A DNA stretch of 64,000 nucleotides from Streptomyces anulatus (GTDB lineage: Bacteria > Actinomycetota > Actinomycetes > Streptomycetales > Streptomycetaceae). Position numbers and translations under genes: made by a program. Under the pieces are notes generated by a model that was not told the origin of the DNA, made no database searches, and was given only the letters and a program-made list of their open reading frames with translations. Positions 41,740 to 50,054 of the stretch are shown in pieces (position 1 is the first letter of the stretch; each line of letters starts with the position of its first letter). The stretch lies in contig NZ_JOEZ01000004.1 of NCBI RefSeq assembly GCF_000721175.1, forward strand, positions 62,001 through 126,000, given 5' to 3'.

Positions 41740-43097
41740 CGGCCGACCACCGGCTCGCGCCGATCGCTCCGGGCAGGCGCCCGCTCATCGGACACGCGCT
41801 GCCGCTCCTTCGCGACCGGCTGGGCTTCCTCCAGCAACTGCGCGCCCACGGCCCCATCGTGCGGATCATGCTCGGTCCGAAGTCCGTGACCGTGGTGAAC
41901 TCGCCCGAGTTGATCCACCAGATGCTCACCGCCCAGTCCGGTCACTTCACCAAGGGGCTGCTCTTCGAGAAGCTGAGGCTCTTCGGCAAGGACGCCCTTC
42001 CCGTCGCCGAAGGCCCCGGGCATTTCGCGCGCCGCCGGCTGATGCAGCCCGCCTTCCACCGCGAGCGGGTCACCGGCTACGTCCGGACCATGCGCGACAC
42101 CACCGCCTTCGCCATCGGAGCCTGGAGCGAAGGCGGCGAACTCGACCTGAAGACCGAGATGCAGCTGATGGCCCAGAACATCGTCATGCGCGCCGCGTTC
42201 TCCGCCGCCCCCGCACCTCACACCGCCCGAGCGATCCTCACAAGCGTGGACACCCTCTTCAAGGCGGCCCTCCGGCGCGCCCTCGTGCCGCTGCCCCTGC
42301 TCGACCGGCTGCCCACCCGCCACAACCGCAGGCTCGCCCGCGCCAGCAGCACCCTGCACCACGCGGTGGCCGGCATCATCACCGACCACCTCACACGCCC
42401 CGACGACTACGACGACGTCGTCTCGATGCTCCTGGACGCCCGGGACGAGACCGGCGCCCCGCTCCCGGACGACGAGATCCTGTCCGAAGTCACCGGCCTG
42501 CTCGCCGCCGGATCTGAGACGACGGCCGTCGTAATGGCCTGGCTCTTCCACGAGATCGGCCGCCACTCCGATCTCGAGGCACGACTCCACACCGAAGTCG
42601 ACACCGTCCTGGCCGGACAGGAACTCACCGCCGACCACCTGCCCCGGCTGACGTTCACCCGCGCCCTCGTCCAGGAGACCCTCCGCCTGTACAGCCCCGG
42701 CTGGCTGGTGACCCGGCAGGCCACCGCCGCGGTCCGGCTCGGCGACTTCACCCTGCCCGCCGGCACCGACGTCGTCTGGAGCCCCTACACCCTGCACCGC
42801 GACCCCGGCCTCTACCCGGACCCGCTGCGGTTCGACCCCGACCGCTGGCTGCCGGACCGGCCCCAGCCGCCGAAGAACGCCTTCATCCCGTTCGGCGCCG
42901 GCAAGCGCCAGTGCCTCGGTGACGCGTTCGCCTGGACCGAGATGACGGTCATCACGGCCCTCATCGCCTCCCGCTGGCGGCTGCGACCGGCCCCCGGGAT
43001 CCGGCCCGTGCCAGTCGGCGCGATCACGGTCCACCCGTCCGTCCTGCGGATGAGAACTGAAGCCCGCCAGAGCGGCACCGCCCGGGTGGCGGCGTGA
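41736..43097 (+). CDS. Cytochrome P450
   Basis: 453 residues with all standard P450 motifs: I-helix AAGSETT, K-helix ETLR, and haem loop FIPFGAGKRQCLGDAF. In contrast to the conservon P450 it is canonical. Lying between the class II and class I terpene genes, it most likely oxidises the diterpene. GTG start with GTGA overlaps on both sides. Confidence 0.9.
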   Translation: MTADHRLAPIAPGRRPLIGHALPLLRDRLGFLQQLRAHGPIVRIMLGPKSVTVVNSPELIHQMLTAQSGHFTKGLLFEKLRLFGKDALPVAEGPGHFARRRLMQPAFHRERVTGYVRTMRDTTAFAIGAWSEGGELDLKTEMQLMAQNIVMRAAFSAAPAPHTARAILTSVDTLFKAALRRALVPLPLLDRLPTRHNRRLARASSTLHHAVAGIITDHLTRPDDYDDVVSMLLDARDETGAPLPDDEILSEVTGLLAAGSETTAVVMAWLFHEIGRHSDLEARLHTEVDTVLAGQELTADHLPRLTFTRALVQETLRLYSPGWLVTRQATAAVRLGDFTLPAGTDVVWSPYTLHRDPGLYPDPLRFDPDRWLPDRPQPPKNAFIPFGAGKRQCLGDAFAWTEMTVITALIASRWRLRPAPGIRPVPVGAITVHPSVLRMRTEARQSGTARVAA

Positions 43098-44059
43098 ACA
43101 GCGGCCCCGGCATCGCGCCCGTCCCCCTCACCCTGCCCGATCTCGGTGCCGCCTTCCCCGGCCCGTTCCCGACCAGCCCCCACGCTGTCACCGCGGACAG
43201 ACACCTCCGACGCTGGGCCGCCGAACGAAACCTCCCCGTGCCGGCCGACGAGCTCCGCACCCTGTGCGGCATCACCAGCCAGGGCATCGTCCGCGCGCTG
43301 CCCACCGCCGATCTCGACAGCCTTCTGCTCGCCGCCGAGCTCTTCCTGTGGCTCGTGGCCTTCGACGACACCCACGGCGAGACGACCGCCGCGGCCGACC
43401 CCGCCGCCCTGACCGGCCACGTCGACGAGCTGACCGGCGTCCTGGCCGACAACGCCCCAACGTCACCGCCAGGACCGTTCACGACAGCGCTGCTCGACCT
43501 CCTCGACCGCATCCGGGACAGGGCCACGCCCAGCCAGTACCTCACCCTCACCGGACACCTGCACGGAAACCTCCGCGGGCTCCTCTGGGAGGCCCACTAC
43601 CTGAACGACCCCAGCCGCGTCCCGCTGCACACCTACCGCACGATGCGGCCCCTCACCGTCTTCGCCCGCACCCTCACCGCCATCACACCGATCGCCCTCT
43701 CCTACGAACTGCCCGACCGGCACGGCGCTGCGCACCTGGTGGACCGGTCGGAGTTCGCGGTCGCATGTCTGGCCGGGTGGGTCAACGACCTCGCCTCCTA
43801 CTCGCGGGAGGCGAGCCGGAGCCCCGTGCCGCCGCTGAGCCTGCCGACACTGCTGATGCGCGAGCACCGCCTGCAGCTTCCCGAGGCGCTCAGGGCCGCC
43901 GCCCGGTTGTGTGACGAGCAGGCCGTGCTCGCCCGCGCTCTCATCGACGAGCTGTCCGCCACCGGCTCCTTGCCGCTCACGCACCACGCCCAGGCCCTGA
44001 AGCACATCGTCCACGCGTTCATCTGGCACATCGACCACGACCGGTACACCACCCCGTGA
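43094..44059 (+). CDS. Class I terpene synthase (labdane-type diterpene synthase candidate)
   Basis: 321 residues with the metal motifs DDTHGE (91-96) and NSE triad NDLASYSRE (N231, S235, E239). With the class II cyclase it would ionise a copalyl-type diphosphate. Gene order GGPPS, class II, P450, class I equals that reported for cyslabdan and raimonol clusters, so a biformene-like labdane is plausible; product identity is inference. Start GTG overlaps the P450 stop. Confidence 0.87.
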   Translation: MNSGPGIAPVPLTLPDLGAAFPGPFPTSPHAVTADRHLRRWAAERNLPVPADELRTLCGITSQGIVRALPTADLDSLLLAAELFLWLVAFDDTHGETTAAADPAALTGHVDELTGVLADNAPTSPPGPFTTALLDLLDRIRDRATPSQYLTLTGHLHGNLRGLLWEAHYLNDPSRVPLHTYRTMRPLTVFARTLTAITPIALSYELPDRHGAAHLVDRSEFAVACLAGWVNDLASYSREASRSPVPPLSLPTLLMREHRLQLPEALRAAARLCDEQAVLARALIDELSATGSLPLTHHAQALKHIVHAFIWHIDHDRYTTP

Positions 44060-44099
44060 CCTGAGCCGGGCACTCACCACACCACCGAAAGCACCTCCC

Positions 44100-44678
44100 A
44101 TGCCTGCGAAGATCCGCACCGCACAAGAACTCACCCAACTCACCCCCGCCGAGAAACGGGCCGCCGGACAACTGGTCGCCGGAGCATCAAACGCCAAGGG
44201 TGCCCAGGCCCTGGGCATCAGCACCACGACGTTCACCGGCCACATCGTCGCCATCGGCAAGAAGTACGGCATCACCAGCCGGAGCGGCCGGCCCGCCCGC
44301 GCCCACGCCGTACTGGCCAGCGGACAGGTACCTCCGCCGCCGGCCCCCGAGCGCATCCCCGACTTCACCGAGCGGGACCTGCGGCTGCTGCGCGCGCTTG
44401 CCGAGCACCCGGAGACCCACGACATCGCCCGGGCGGTCGAGATCGCCCCAGCCGATGTCCGCCCGATGATCGCCGACCTCGTCGACAAGGCCGGGGCCGC
44501 CAACGACACGCACCTGATCGGCCTCGGCCACGCCTGGGGGCTCCTCAACACCGGCCCCGCCCAGGTGGCAGGCACCACGCCGTTCCACGCCGTATACCGG
44601 ACTCTGCATGCGAGCCGGTCGCCGCGGGGCGCGACGCCTACGACGGCGGGACGGTCCCCGGCGACGGTTCGAAGGTGA
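44100..44678 (+). CDS. LuxR-type HTH regulator with second winged helix
   Basis: 192 residues. The first about 75 residues form a LuxR-like HTH (LTPAEKRAAGQLVAGASNAK then ISTTTFTGHIVAIGKKYG), and a second domain (DFTERDLRLLRALAEHPETHD to HLIGLGHAWGLL) follows. The C-terminal 200 residues of the gene at 47746-48732 have the same two-part layout, so they form one family. Possibly controls the terpenoid genes, 41 nt upstream. Its 3' end overlaps the convergent PPC gene by 41 nt. Confidence 0.75.
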   Translation: MPAKIRTAQELTQLTPAEKRAAGQLVAGASNAKGAQALGISTTTFTGHIVAIGKKYGITSRSGRPARAHAVLASGQVPPPPAPERIPDFTERDLRLLRALAEHPETHDIARAVEIAPADVRPMIADLVDKAGAANDTHLIGLGHAWGLLNTGPAQVAGTTPFHAVYRTLHASRSPRGATPTTAGRSPATVRR

Positions 44679-45120
44679 GCGTCGGGACGCTGTGCGGCCC
44701 GCACTCGGGCCGCAGCATCGACGGCGCGATGACCTCCTGCAACGCCATCTCCTGGATGAACTGGACCTCCGCCCACAGCAGATGGGACACGCTGCCGGCG
44801 GCCTCGAGGTCTTTGCGTCCGACCGCGACGTGGAGGTGCGGGGCCAGGGAGTTGGTATCCGGGCTCCAGGCGAGGGTCCCGGCGCCGACGGCCTCCACCG
44901 TCTCCAGGACCGTCTTGTCCCACACGGGCGCTTCCGGGTCCTGCAGCGGGCCAGCGGCCCCCACCAGGTGCACCCGCCGGAATCCGCCGAGGAACATCGG
45001 GATGATCGCCTGCCGGATCCCCTGCTCCGCGCAGAAGCCGGTGAGCTCCTTGACGAAGTCGTCGCCGTCGTCGAAGGCCAGCGCGAAGGAGCGCCCCAGG
45101 GTCAGTTCGGTGGCTCGCAT
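44638..45120 (-). CDS. PPC/DUF296 domain protein
   Basis: 160 residues with the PPC (plants and prokaryotes conserved) fold: LGRSFALAFDDGDDFVKEL, GGFRRVHLVG, and APHLHVAVGRKD, the His-rich motif that binds a metal in bacterial homologues. Bacterial members are of unknown function. Its start codon shares one base with the asparaginase gene stop (TGATG), suggesting the two act together. Confidence 0.82.
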   Translation of the reverse strand: MRATELTLGRSFALAFDDGDDFVKELTGFCAEQGIRQAIIPMFLGGFRRVHLVGAAGPLQDPEAPVWDKTVLETVEAVGAGTLAWSPDTNSLAPHLHVAVGRKDLEAAGSVSHLLWAEVQFIQEMALQEVIAPSMLRPECGPHSVPTLTFEPSPGTVPPS

Positions 45121-46145
45121 CAGCCTCGTCCCTCCGCGGTCGTTCCGGCGGGAGCGAACGTCGCGCGGATCGTGTCGTTGTCGGCGCCGCTGCGCAGCAG
45201 CACTGTCAGGAGGTGGCGGGCTTTGTACGGGTCGAGGTGTCCTGCGCCGATGAGACCGCGGGAGAGCAGGTCCTTCTCCGATCCGTCGAACCCGTACGCG
45301 CGCGTGAGGGTGGTGCCGGCTCCGGTGCGGGAGGCGAGGACGACCGGGATCCGCTGGGCCGCCTTCGCGAGGATGGGAACCCAGGCCTCGGGGACGTGGC
45401 CGACTCCGAAGCCGGCGATGACCATGCCGTCGACCTGGTGCAGCAGCACCTCCAGTAGAGCGCCGTCGTCGCCGAGGGTGGCGGGGTACAGGGCGACGCG
45501 AGCTGGTCTGTCGAGGGGCGGGGCGAGGGGGCGGGGCTTGTGTGCGGGGACGGCGAGCAGGCGGAGGGCGCCTTCCGCGACGACGCCGAGGGCCCCGGTG
45601 TCGGGGGCGGTGAACGCGCTGGTGCTGGTGCTGTGTGCCTTGCGGACACGCGCGGGGTCGAAGACCTGGTCGTTGAAGACCACGAGAACGCCCAGGCCGC
45701 GGGCGTGGGGGCTGGCCGCGACGGTGACGGCGGCGAGCAGGTTGGCGGGCCCGTCGGCGCCGGCCTGGTGCGGGGCGCGCATGGCTCCGGTGACGACGAG
45801 TGGGGCCTGCTCCGCGTACAGCAGGCTCAGCAGGTAGGCGGTCTCCTCCAGGGTGTCGGTTCCCTGGGTCACGACGATGCCGTCGACGGCGCCTTCGCCG
45901 GCCATCGCCCGGAGCCGGTTCGCGAGGCGGTCGATGTCATCCAGCGTCAGCGAGGCGCCGGGCTTGCCCGCGAAGGACAGCGTCTGGATGTCGACGTCCG
46001 AACCGTCCATCTGGGGTACCGCGGCGAGCAGGTCCTCCGCGCTCAGGGTGGGGCGAGCCGCTCCATCACGGTCGGAGGGCATCATGGCGATGGTGCCACC
46101 GAGGCCGACCACGACAACGGTGGGACGGGTGCGGTCCTTCGTCAA
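45120..46145 (-). CDS. L-asparaginase-family amidohydrolase
   Basis: 341 residues with GLGGTIAM (first catalytic Thr) and VVTQGTDTLEET (second Thr with Asp), then VVTGAMRAPHQAGADGPANL. No signal peptide, so cytoplasmic. Hydrolyses Asn (or a related amide) to Asp plus ammonia. TTG start with GAGG 8-9 nt upstream. Substrate preference is uncertain because some family members act on other amides. Confidence 0.87.
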   Translation of the reverse strand: MTKDRTRPTVVVVGLGGTIAMMPSDRDGAARPTLSAEDLLAAVPQMDGSDVDIQTLSFAGKPGASLTLDDIDRLANRLRAMAGEGAVDGIVVTQGTDTLEETAYLLSLLYAEQAPLVVTGAMRAPHQAGADGPANLLAAVTVAASPHARGLGVLVVFNDQVFDPARVRKAHSTSTSAFTAPDTGALGVVAEGALRLLAVPAHKPRPLAPPLDRPARVALYPATLGDDGALLEVLLHQVDGMVIAGFGVGHVPEAWVPILAKAAQRIPVVLASRTGAGTTLTRAYGFDGSEKDLLSRGLIGAGHLDPYKARHLLTVLLRSGADNDTIRATFAPAGTTAEGRG

Positions 46146-46210
46146 CGTTGATTCCTCAGATCACCTTGGGAGCGGAGCGGGTTGAGCCTATCGACCTCCA
46201 CCGCGGCTGC

Positions 46211-47749
46211 CTACAGCGCGCCGAGGAAGCGCAGAGTCTGGTCGAGGGCCATGAGCGTGAGATGACGACTGCGGGGCCGCAGCATGCCAGTGATCCCGCT
46301 CTCACCGAGCGCGCGACACCGGACAACCAGCCATGTCCAGTCCAGCTCGAGGTACTCGGCCAGCGCCTGCAGCCGGGCGGCAGGGGTGGGCCCGTCGACG
46401 ATGCTGTGTGCCTGGGCGTGCGCAATCGCTTCCCGGTAGGGGGCGACGTCCTGGACGGCGCTCGTGGTGGCGACACGCCACACGGAGTCCTCGCGTACCC
46501 AGTTGGCCAGGATGGCCCGGTCCTGGGCCAGGACGAACCCCTCGGTCTGGGCGTAGGCCGGGTCGCTGGTGATCCACACCGTGATCCGGTGCATCTCCAT
46601 CATCGCGACGGTGAGGAGCAGCAGGATCCGCTCAGACGGCTCGGTGCTGTCAACGGCCTGCTGCGGGACGCAGAAGGCACGCCCCAGAGGGCTGGCTGCG
46701 CCGGCGAAGCGGCTGGCCACGGCCTGGAGGTACTCGTGTTTGTGCCGGAACAGGAGCCAGGGAGCGCACTCGTCGCCGGTGGCTTCCCGGGTCCAGAACA
46801 CGGGGACGGCAGGCAGTTCGTCGAGACGCCGGGTGATGTATTGCGCGCACAGGCTGGAGCCGAGCCACGCGGCGCCAACCGGTGAGAGTTCCGGCATGTC
46901 CGATCTCGGCGGTGCCGAGTCACCGGTCTTGACGTAGTAGCCGAGCTCCTCTGCCCGGTCGGTCAACGGCAGGTCGTCGGCGAGCATGCCGTCGTCCAGG
47001 ACGTACAGCGCCCGCGCGAGCGAGAAGGTGAGATCGTCCAGCTGGTAGGCGGCAGGGATGCGAGGAACCTGGCCGGTGGTGAGCTGACGGCGGGCGTGCG
47101 CGGCGTCCAGCAGATACAGGCCTGTCCCGCCCGCGGCGCCGAGGGAGGCGAGGACCACCCCACGGCGCGACGATCGGACGTAGGACTGCAGGTGCGGCAG
47201 GTCGGCTTCCTTGAGCTCGACCTGATCGCCGTCGGGCGCGGCCTCGTACAGCTGCAAGCCGATGGCCGTCCCGTCGAAGTGCCGGCCGCCGGAGAGCTCC
47301 CAGGTCCCGATGACGCCGGTGTTCGGCTCGCCCGGCACGTATCGGGAGGTGTTCCAGGTGTAGTCCAGGGCCCGCGTGGCGGCGGTGAGGGTGCTCGGGT
47401 CAAGCGGGCTGGGACGCACGATCTCCCGGTGGGGTACGGGCCGGGCCAGCTCGGCAGCGCTCTTGCCGAAGTACCACTCCAGGATCACCGCCGTGTCGCC
47501 CTTGGTGACGTGGGCGCCGGAGAGCCATCGCTGGTAGCTGGAACGCGATACGCGGACTTGGGCGAGCTTCGGGAGTCCTAAGCCCTGTGCTGCCTCGCTC
47601 GCCATGCGTCCCCACAGAACCTGAAACCGGGCCCACGTAGTGCAGTTCAACCCGGGGGTGGTCTCCAGGAGATGCTGCAGCAGGGTACGTGGTTGCGGCT
47701 GCGGCATTCCGGACTCCTTGACGGCCACGGAGTTGTTGAGGTGGGTCAT
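46211..47749 (-). CDS. Regulator-like protein with N-terminal HTH and TTA codon
   Basis: 512 residues. Residues about 38-85 (WGRMASEAAQGLGLPKLAQV then VSRSSYQRWLSGAH) look like a helix-turn-helix. The remainder is mostly helical without a recognised family; an Ala/Gly-rich hydrophobic stretch (GVVLASLGAAGGTGLYLLDA) lies near residue 200. Codon 57, inside the HTH, is TTA (47579-47581), typical of bldA-dependent regulators. ATGA overlap with the upstream LuxR-like gene. Confidence 0.65.
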   Translation of the reverse strand: MTHLNNSVAVKESGMPQPQPRTLLQHLLETTPGLNCTTWARFQVLWGRMASEAAQGLGLPKLAQVRVSRSSYQRWLSGAHVTKGDTAVILEWYFGKSAAELARPVPHREIVRPSPLDPSTLTAATRALDYTWNTSRYVPGEPNTGVIGTWELSGGRHFDGTAIGLQLYEAAPDGDQVELKEADLPHLQSYVRSSRRGVVLASLGAAGGTGLYLLDAAHARRQLTTGQVPRIPAAYQLDDLTFSLARALYVLDDGMLADDLPLTDRAEELGYYVKTGDSAPPRSDMPELSPVGAAWLGSSLCAQYITRRLDELPAVPVFWTREATGDECAPWLLFRHKHEYLQAVASRFAGAASPLGRAFCVPQQAVDSTEPSERILLLLTVAMMEMHRITVWITSDPAYAQTEGFVLAQDRAILANWVREDSVWRVATTSAVQDVAPYREAIAHAQAHSIVDGPTPAARLQALAEYLELDWTWLVVRCRALGESGITGMLRPRSRHLTLMALDQTLRFLGAL

Positions 47750-48732
47750 GATGCCTCCGTGCCCGACATCGCGATCGGGCGGCTCTGGGCAGCGGTGAGC
47801 TGTGTCCAGGCCAGGGCGACGAGGTGTGCGTTGCTTCTGGCTCCGGCCACCTGCCGAAGCTGCGCGAGGTGGTCCTCCTGGGAGTCGCGCAGGTGCATCG
47901 GCACGCTGGCCGGGTGGGAGAGCTCTGCGACGGCTCGGATGAGGGCCAGGTCGTCGGAGGTGAAGTCGGGCGCGGCCATGGCGGTCTGCGGCCGTGGGAG
48001 ATGTCCGCCGGCCAGGAGGGCGGCAGCTCGGCCAGCCGGGGTGGTTCCGCCGGCCCGGTAGCCGATCCCCTTCAGGTGCTCGCGCACGGTCGTCACGGAC
48101 ACCTTCAGTTCGGCGGCGATCTCCTGATTGGTATTCCCGGCGAGCAGGAGCCGGCCGGTGCGCAGCTGCGTCGGTGTGAGCGGCCGGGGGTTCAAAGGGA
48201 GCGCTGCTGTGTCCGGCGCCGGGGCCAGACGCCTCGCCGGTGAGATGGGGCGATTCACCGGGCGCAGCACGGGAAGGGAGGGGGCGGTCTCGGCAGCGAT
48301 CAGGGCCTCGCGCAGCCGGGTCGCGGAGGTGGTGTCGGCCCCCGGGGTGACGACCCAGTGGACGTCCTTGCCTCCCGTGACCTCGCGCGGCGGTATGCCG
48401 ATGACGGTGCCCCGGCGCAGGACCCGGACCCCGGGCGCCCAGCGGCCCGGCTCGGCTTCCCCGAGCGGCAGGAGGACCCACCAAACGCGGGTGACGTCGT
48501 TGGCCAGGACCGGCCCCGAACCGCTGCCGAGGCGCCGGAGGACGGGCATGGCGATGTCGGCCGGCATGCGGACGGCGTCGAAGTACCTCCCGCACGGGAC
48601 CGGGACGGTCCGGGACCGAGGAAGCCACGACCACTCCGGGTCGCCCTCGTTGGCCCACGTCCAGACGCCGTCGGCCGAGTCCGCCGGAACACGACCCGTA
48701 CCGCGAGCGGGCTGCGTGGGTGACGCGGTCAT
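47746..48732 (-). CDS. LuxR-type HTH regulator with primase/polymerase-like N-terminal domain
   Basis: 328 residues. The first about 150 (WSWLPRSRTVPVPCGRYFDA, RVWWVLLPLG, GTVIGIPP) resemble the truncated bifunctional primase/polymerase-like domain common in small streptomycete proteins, such as the one at 59451. The C-terminal part holds a clear LuxR HTH (TNQEIAAELKVSVTTVREHL) and the same second domain as the gene at 44100. ATG 48732 with AAAGG upstream is preferred over 48765. DNA-binding regulator; signal unknown. Confidence 0.72.
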   Translation of the reverse strand: MTASPTQPARGTGRVPADSADGVWTWANEGDPEWSWLPRSRTVPVPCGRYFDAVRMPADIAMPVLRRLGSGSGPVLANDVTRVWWVLLPLGEAEPGRWAPGVRVLRRGTVIGIPPREVTGGKDVHWVVTPGADTTSATRLREALIAAETAPSLPVLRPVNRPISPARRLAPAPDTAALPLNPRPLTPTQLRTGRLLLAGNTNQEIAAELKVSVTTVREHLKGIGYRAGGTTPAGRAAALLAGGHLPRPQTAMAAPDFTSDDLALIRAVAELSHPASVPMHLRDSQEDHLAQLRQVAGARSNAHLVALAWTQLTAAQSRPIAMSGTEAS

Positions 48733-48863
48733 GGGGACCTGCCTTTCTTCATGGGTGTCGATCAAGTGCGGGGGCCCCGCGTGGGAAGGTGACGCTTCCG
48801 CTCCGCGGAACGATCAGCAGGGCTGCTCGGGGTCTGGCGCGCGCCCCGCGGCGGGAAGGGGCT

Positions 48864-49463
48864 TCACGGCCCAGACGGTCCGGACGGTTGGAGGACGATC
48901 CCCGCCCGCCGGTTGAGCCGGAACATGTCCCGCACATGCCAGCCGTCATTGCCGAGGGACGAGATCTCCTCCTCGGTCATTGCGCACTCGTACGGAGGGA
49001 GCTCCCCGTCGTGCTGATCGGCGACGTCCGTGAGGATGTAGAGCCGGCCTCGCGGGGCCAGCCACCGCTGCACGTTCGGCAGCAGCCGGGATCGGTCGAA
49101 GAACGAGAAGGAGAGCCGACAGGAAACGATGTCGACGCTGCCCGGAAGTAGCAGGCCGGACGTCGCGTTGTTGTCGATGTCCCACAGCTCGTAGCGTGCG
49201 CGGCTCACTGCAGCGCAGGCCTGCTCCAGGGCGACCTGGGAGAAGTCCAAGCCGATCGCGTCCAGGCCCCAGGCCGCGAGCTGCCGTGTCCACTTCCCGG
49301 TGCCGCAGCCAAGATCGACCGCACTCATACCGCGGACCAGGGACAACCTGCTGTGGGCGGCCCGGCGTTCACCGTCGCCGATGAGCCGGGGTGCCACCCG
49401 CCCGGAGGCATAGAGGTGATTCCAGACCTCGGCCGTCAAGGGCGGTACGGCCGTCCTGGTCAT
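48864..49463 (-). CDS. Class I SAM-dependent methyltransferase
   Basis: 199 residues with SAM motif VDLGCGTGKW, LDFSQVAL and a late LAPRGRLYILTDV. ATG 49463 has AGGAG 6 nt upstream. The same frame is open further upstream to GTG 50054, which would add about 197 residues with membrane segments (see 49464-50054). TehB/UbiE-like small-molecule methyltransferase of unknown substrate. Confidence 0.8.
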   Translation of the reverse strand: MTRTAVPPLTAEVWNHLYASGRVAPRLIGDGERRAAHSRLSLVRGMSAVDLGCGTGKWTRQLAAWGLDAIGLDFSQVALEQACAAVSRARYELWDIDNNATSGLLLPGSVDIVSCRLSFSFFDRSRLLPNVQRWLAPRGRLYILTDVADQHDGELPPYECAMTEEEISSLGNDGWHVRDMFRLNRRAGIVLQPSGPSGP

Positions 49464-50054
49464 GCTGATCTCCTGAGTCTGCTGGGGGAGCGCGGCGTAC
49501 GGGCCGGATACAGCGATCGCGCAGACTGCACCGAGAAGGACGTCGTTTCCTGGGATTGCCCGCTCGCCGGAAGTCTGGGTCTGTGGCCTTCCGTCATCGG
49601 GAGTGTGGTTGGTGCCGCCAGGTGCCGCCGTGGCATTGGTCGCCGCGTGAGGCGACTGCTCTTCGGTAGCGAGGGGGTACGAGGCCGGTGCGATCGTTCC
49701 AGCGGGTGTGGCGGCGGCTTCGCCGGCGGTGATCACGACGACCAGCACCAGGCCGCCGATGACGGCTCCGACCCATAAGAGGGACAGGAGCGGCTCACGG
49801 TCCGAGGCAAGGCGCCGCCGAGCCCGAGGCCGGCGCTCGTACACCCACGCGGCGATGCCGACGGGCAGACGGAGTGTGGCGAGGTAGACGCCCGTGTGGA
49901 GGGCGTGCCGCAGCCACCGCACCATCTTCACCGGCGGTCGGACGGGGACGGCCGACCCGGCCGCTGCCCGGCACGGCACGAGGACTTCCGCCGACAGCCG
50001 ACGGGCGGGGACGGCGTCGTACGGCGCGTACGTCGGGGGGTTCAGGGCCTTCAC
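49464..50054 (-). other. In-frame upstream membrane segment of the methyltransferase gene
   Basis: Open without stop into the methyltransferase, this stretch starts at GTG 50054, which overlaps the GH15 stop (GTGA), and has the codon bias of a gene. It encodes hydrophobic segments (LLWVGAVIGGLVLVVVITAG and LLGAVCAIAVSGPYAALP) separated by a Thr/Pro-rich linker. Codon 93 is TTA (49776-49778). Either a 396-residue membrane-anchored methyltransferase is made, or two products arise from two starts, the shorter not needing bldA. Which is real is undecided. Confidence 0.5.
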
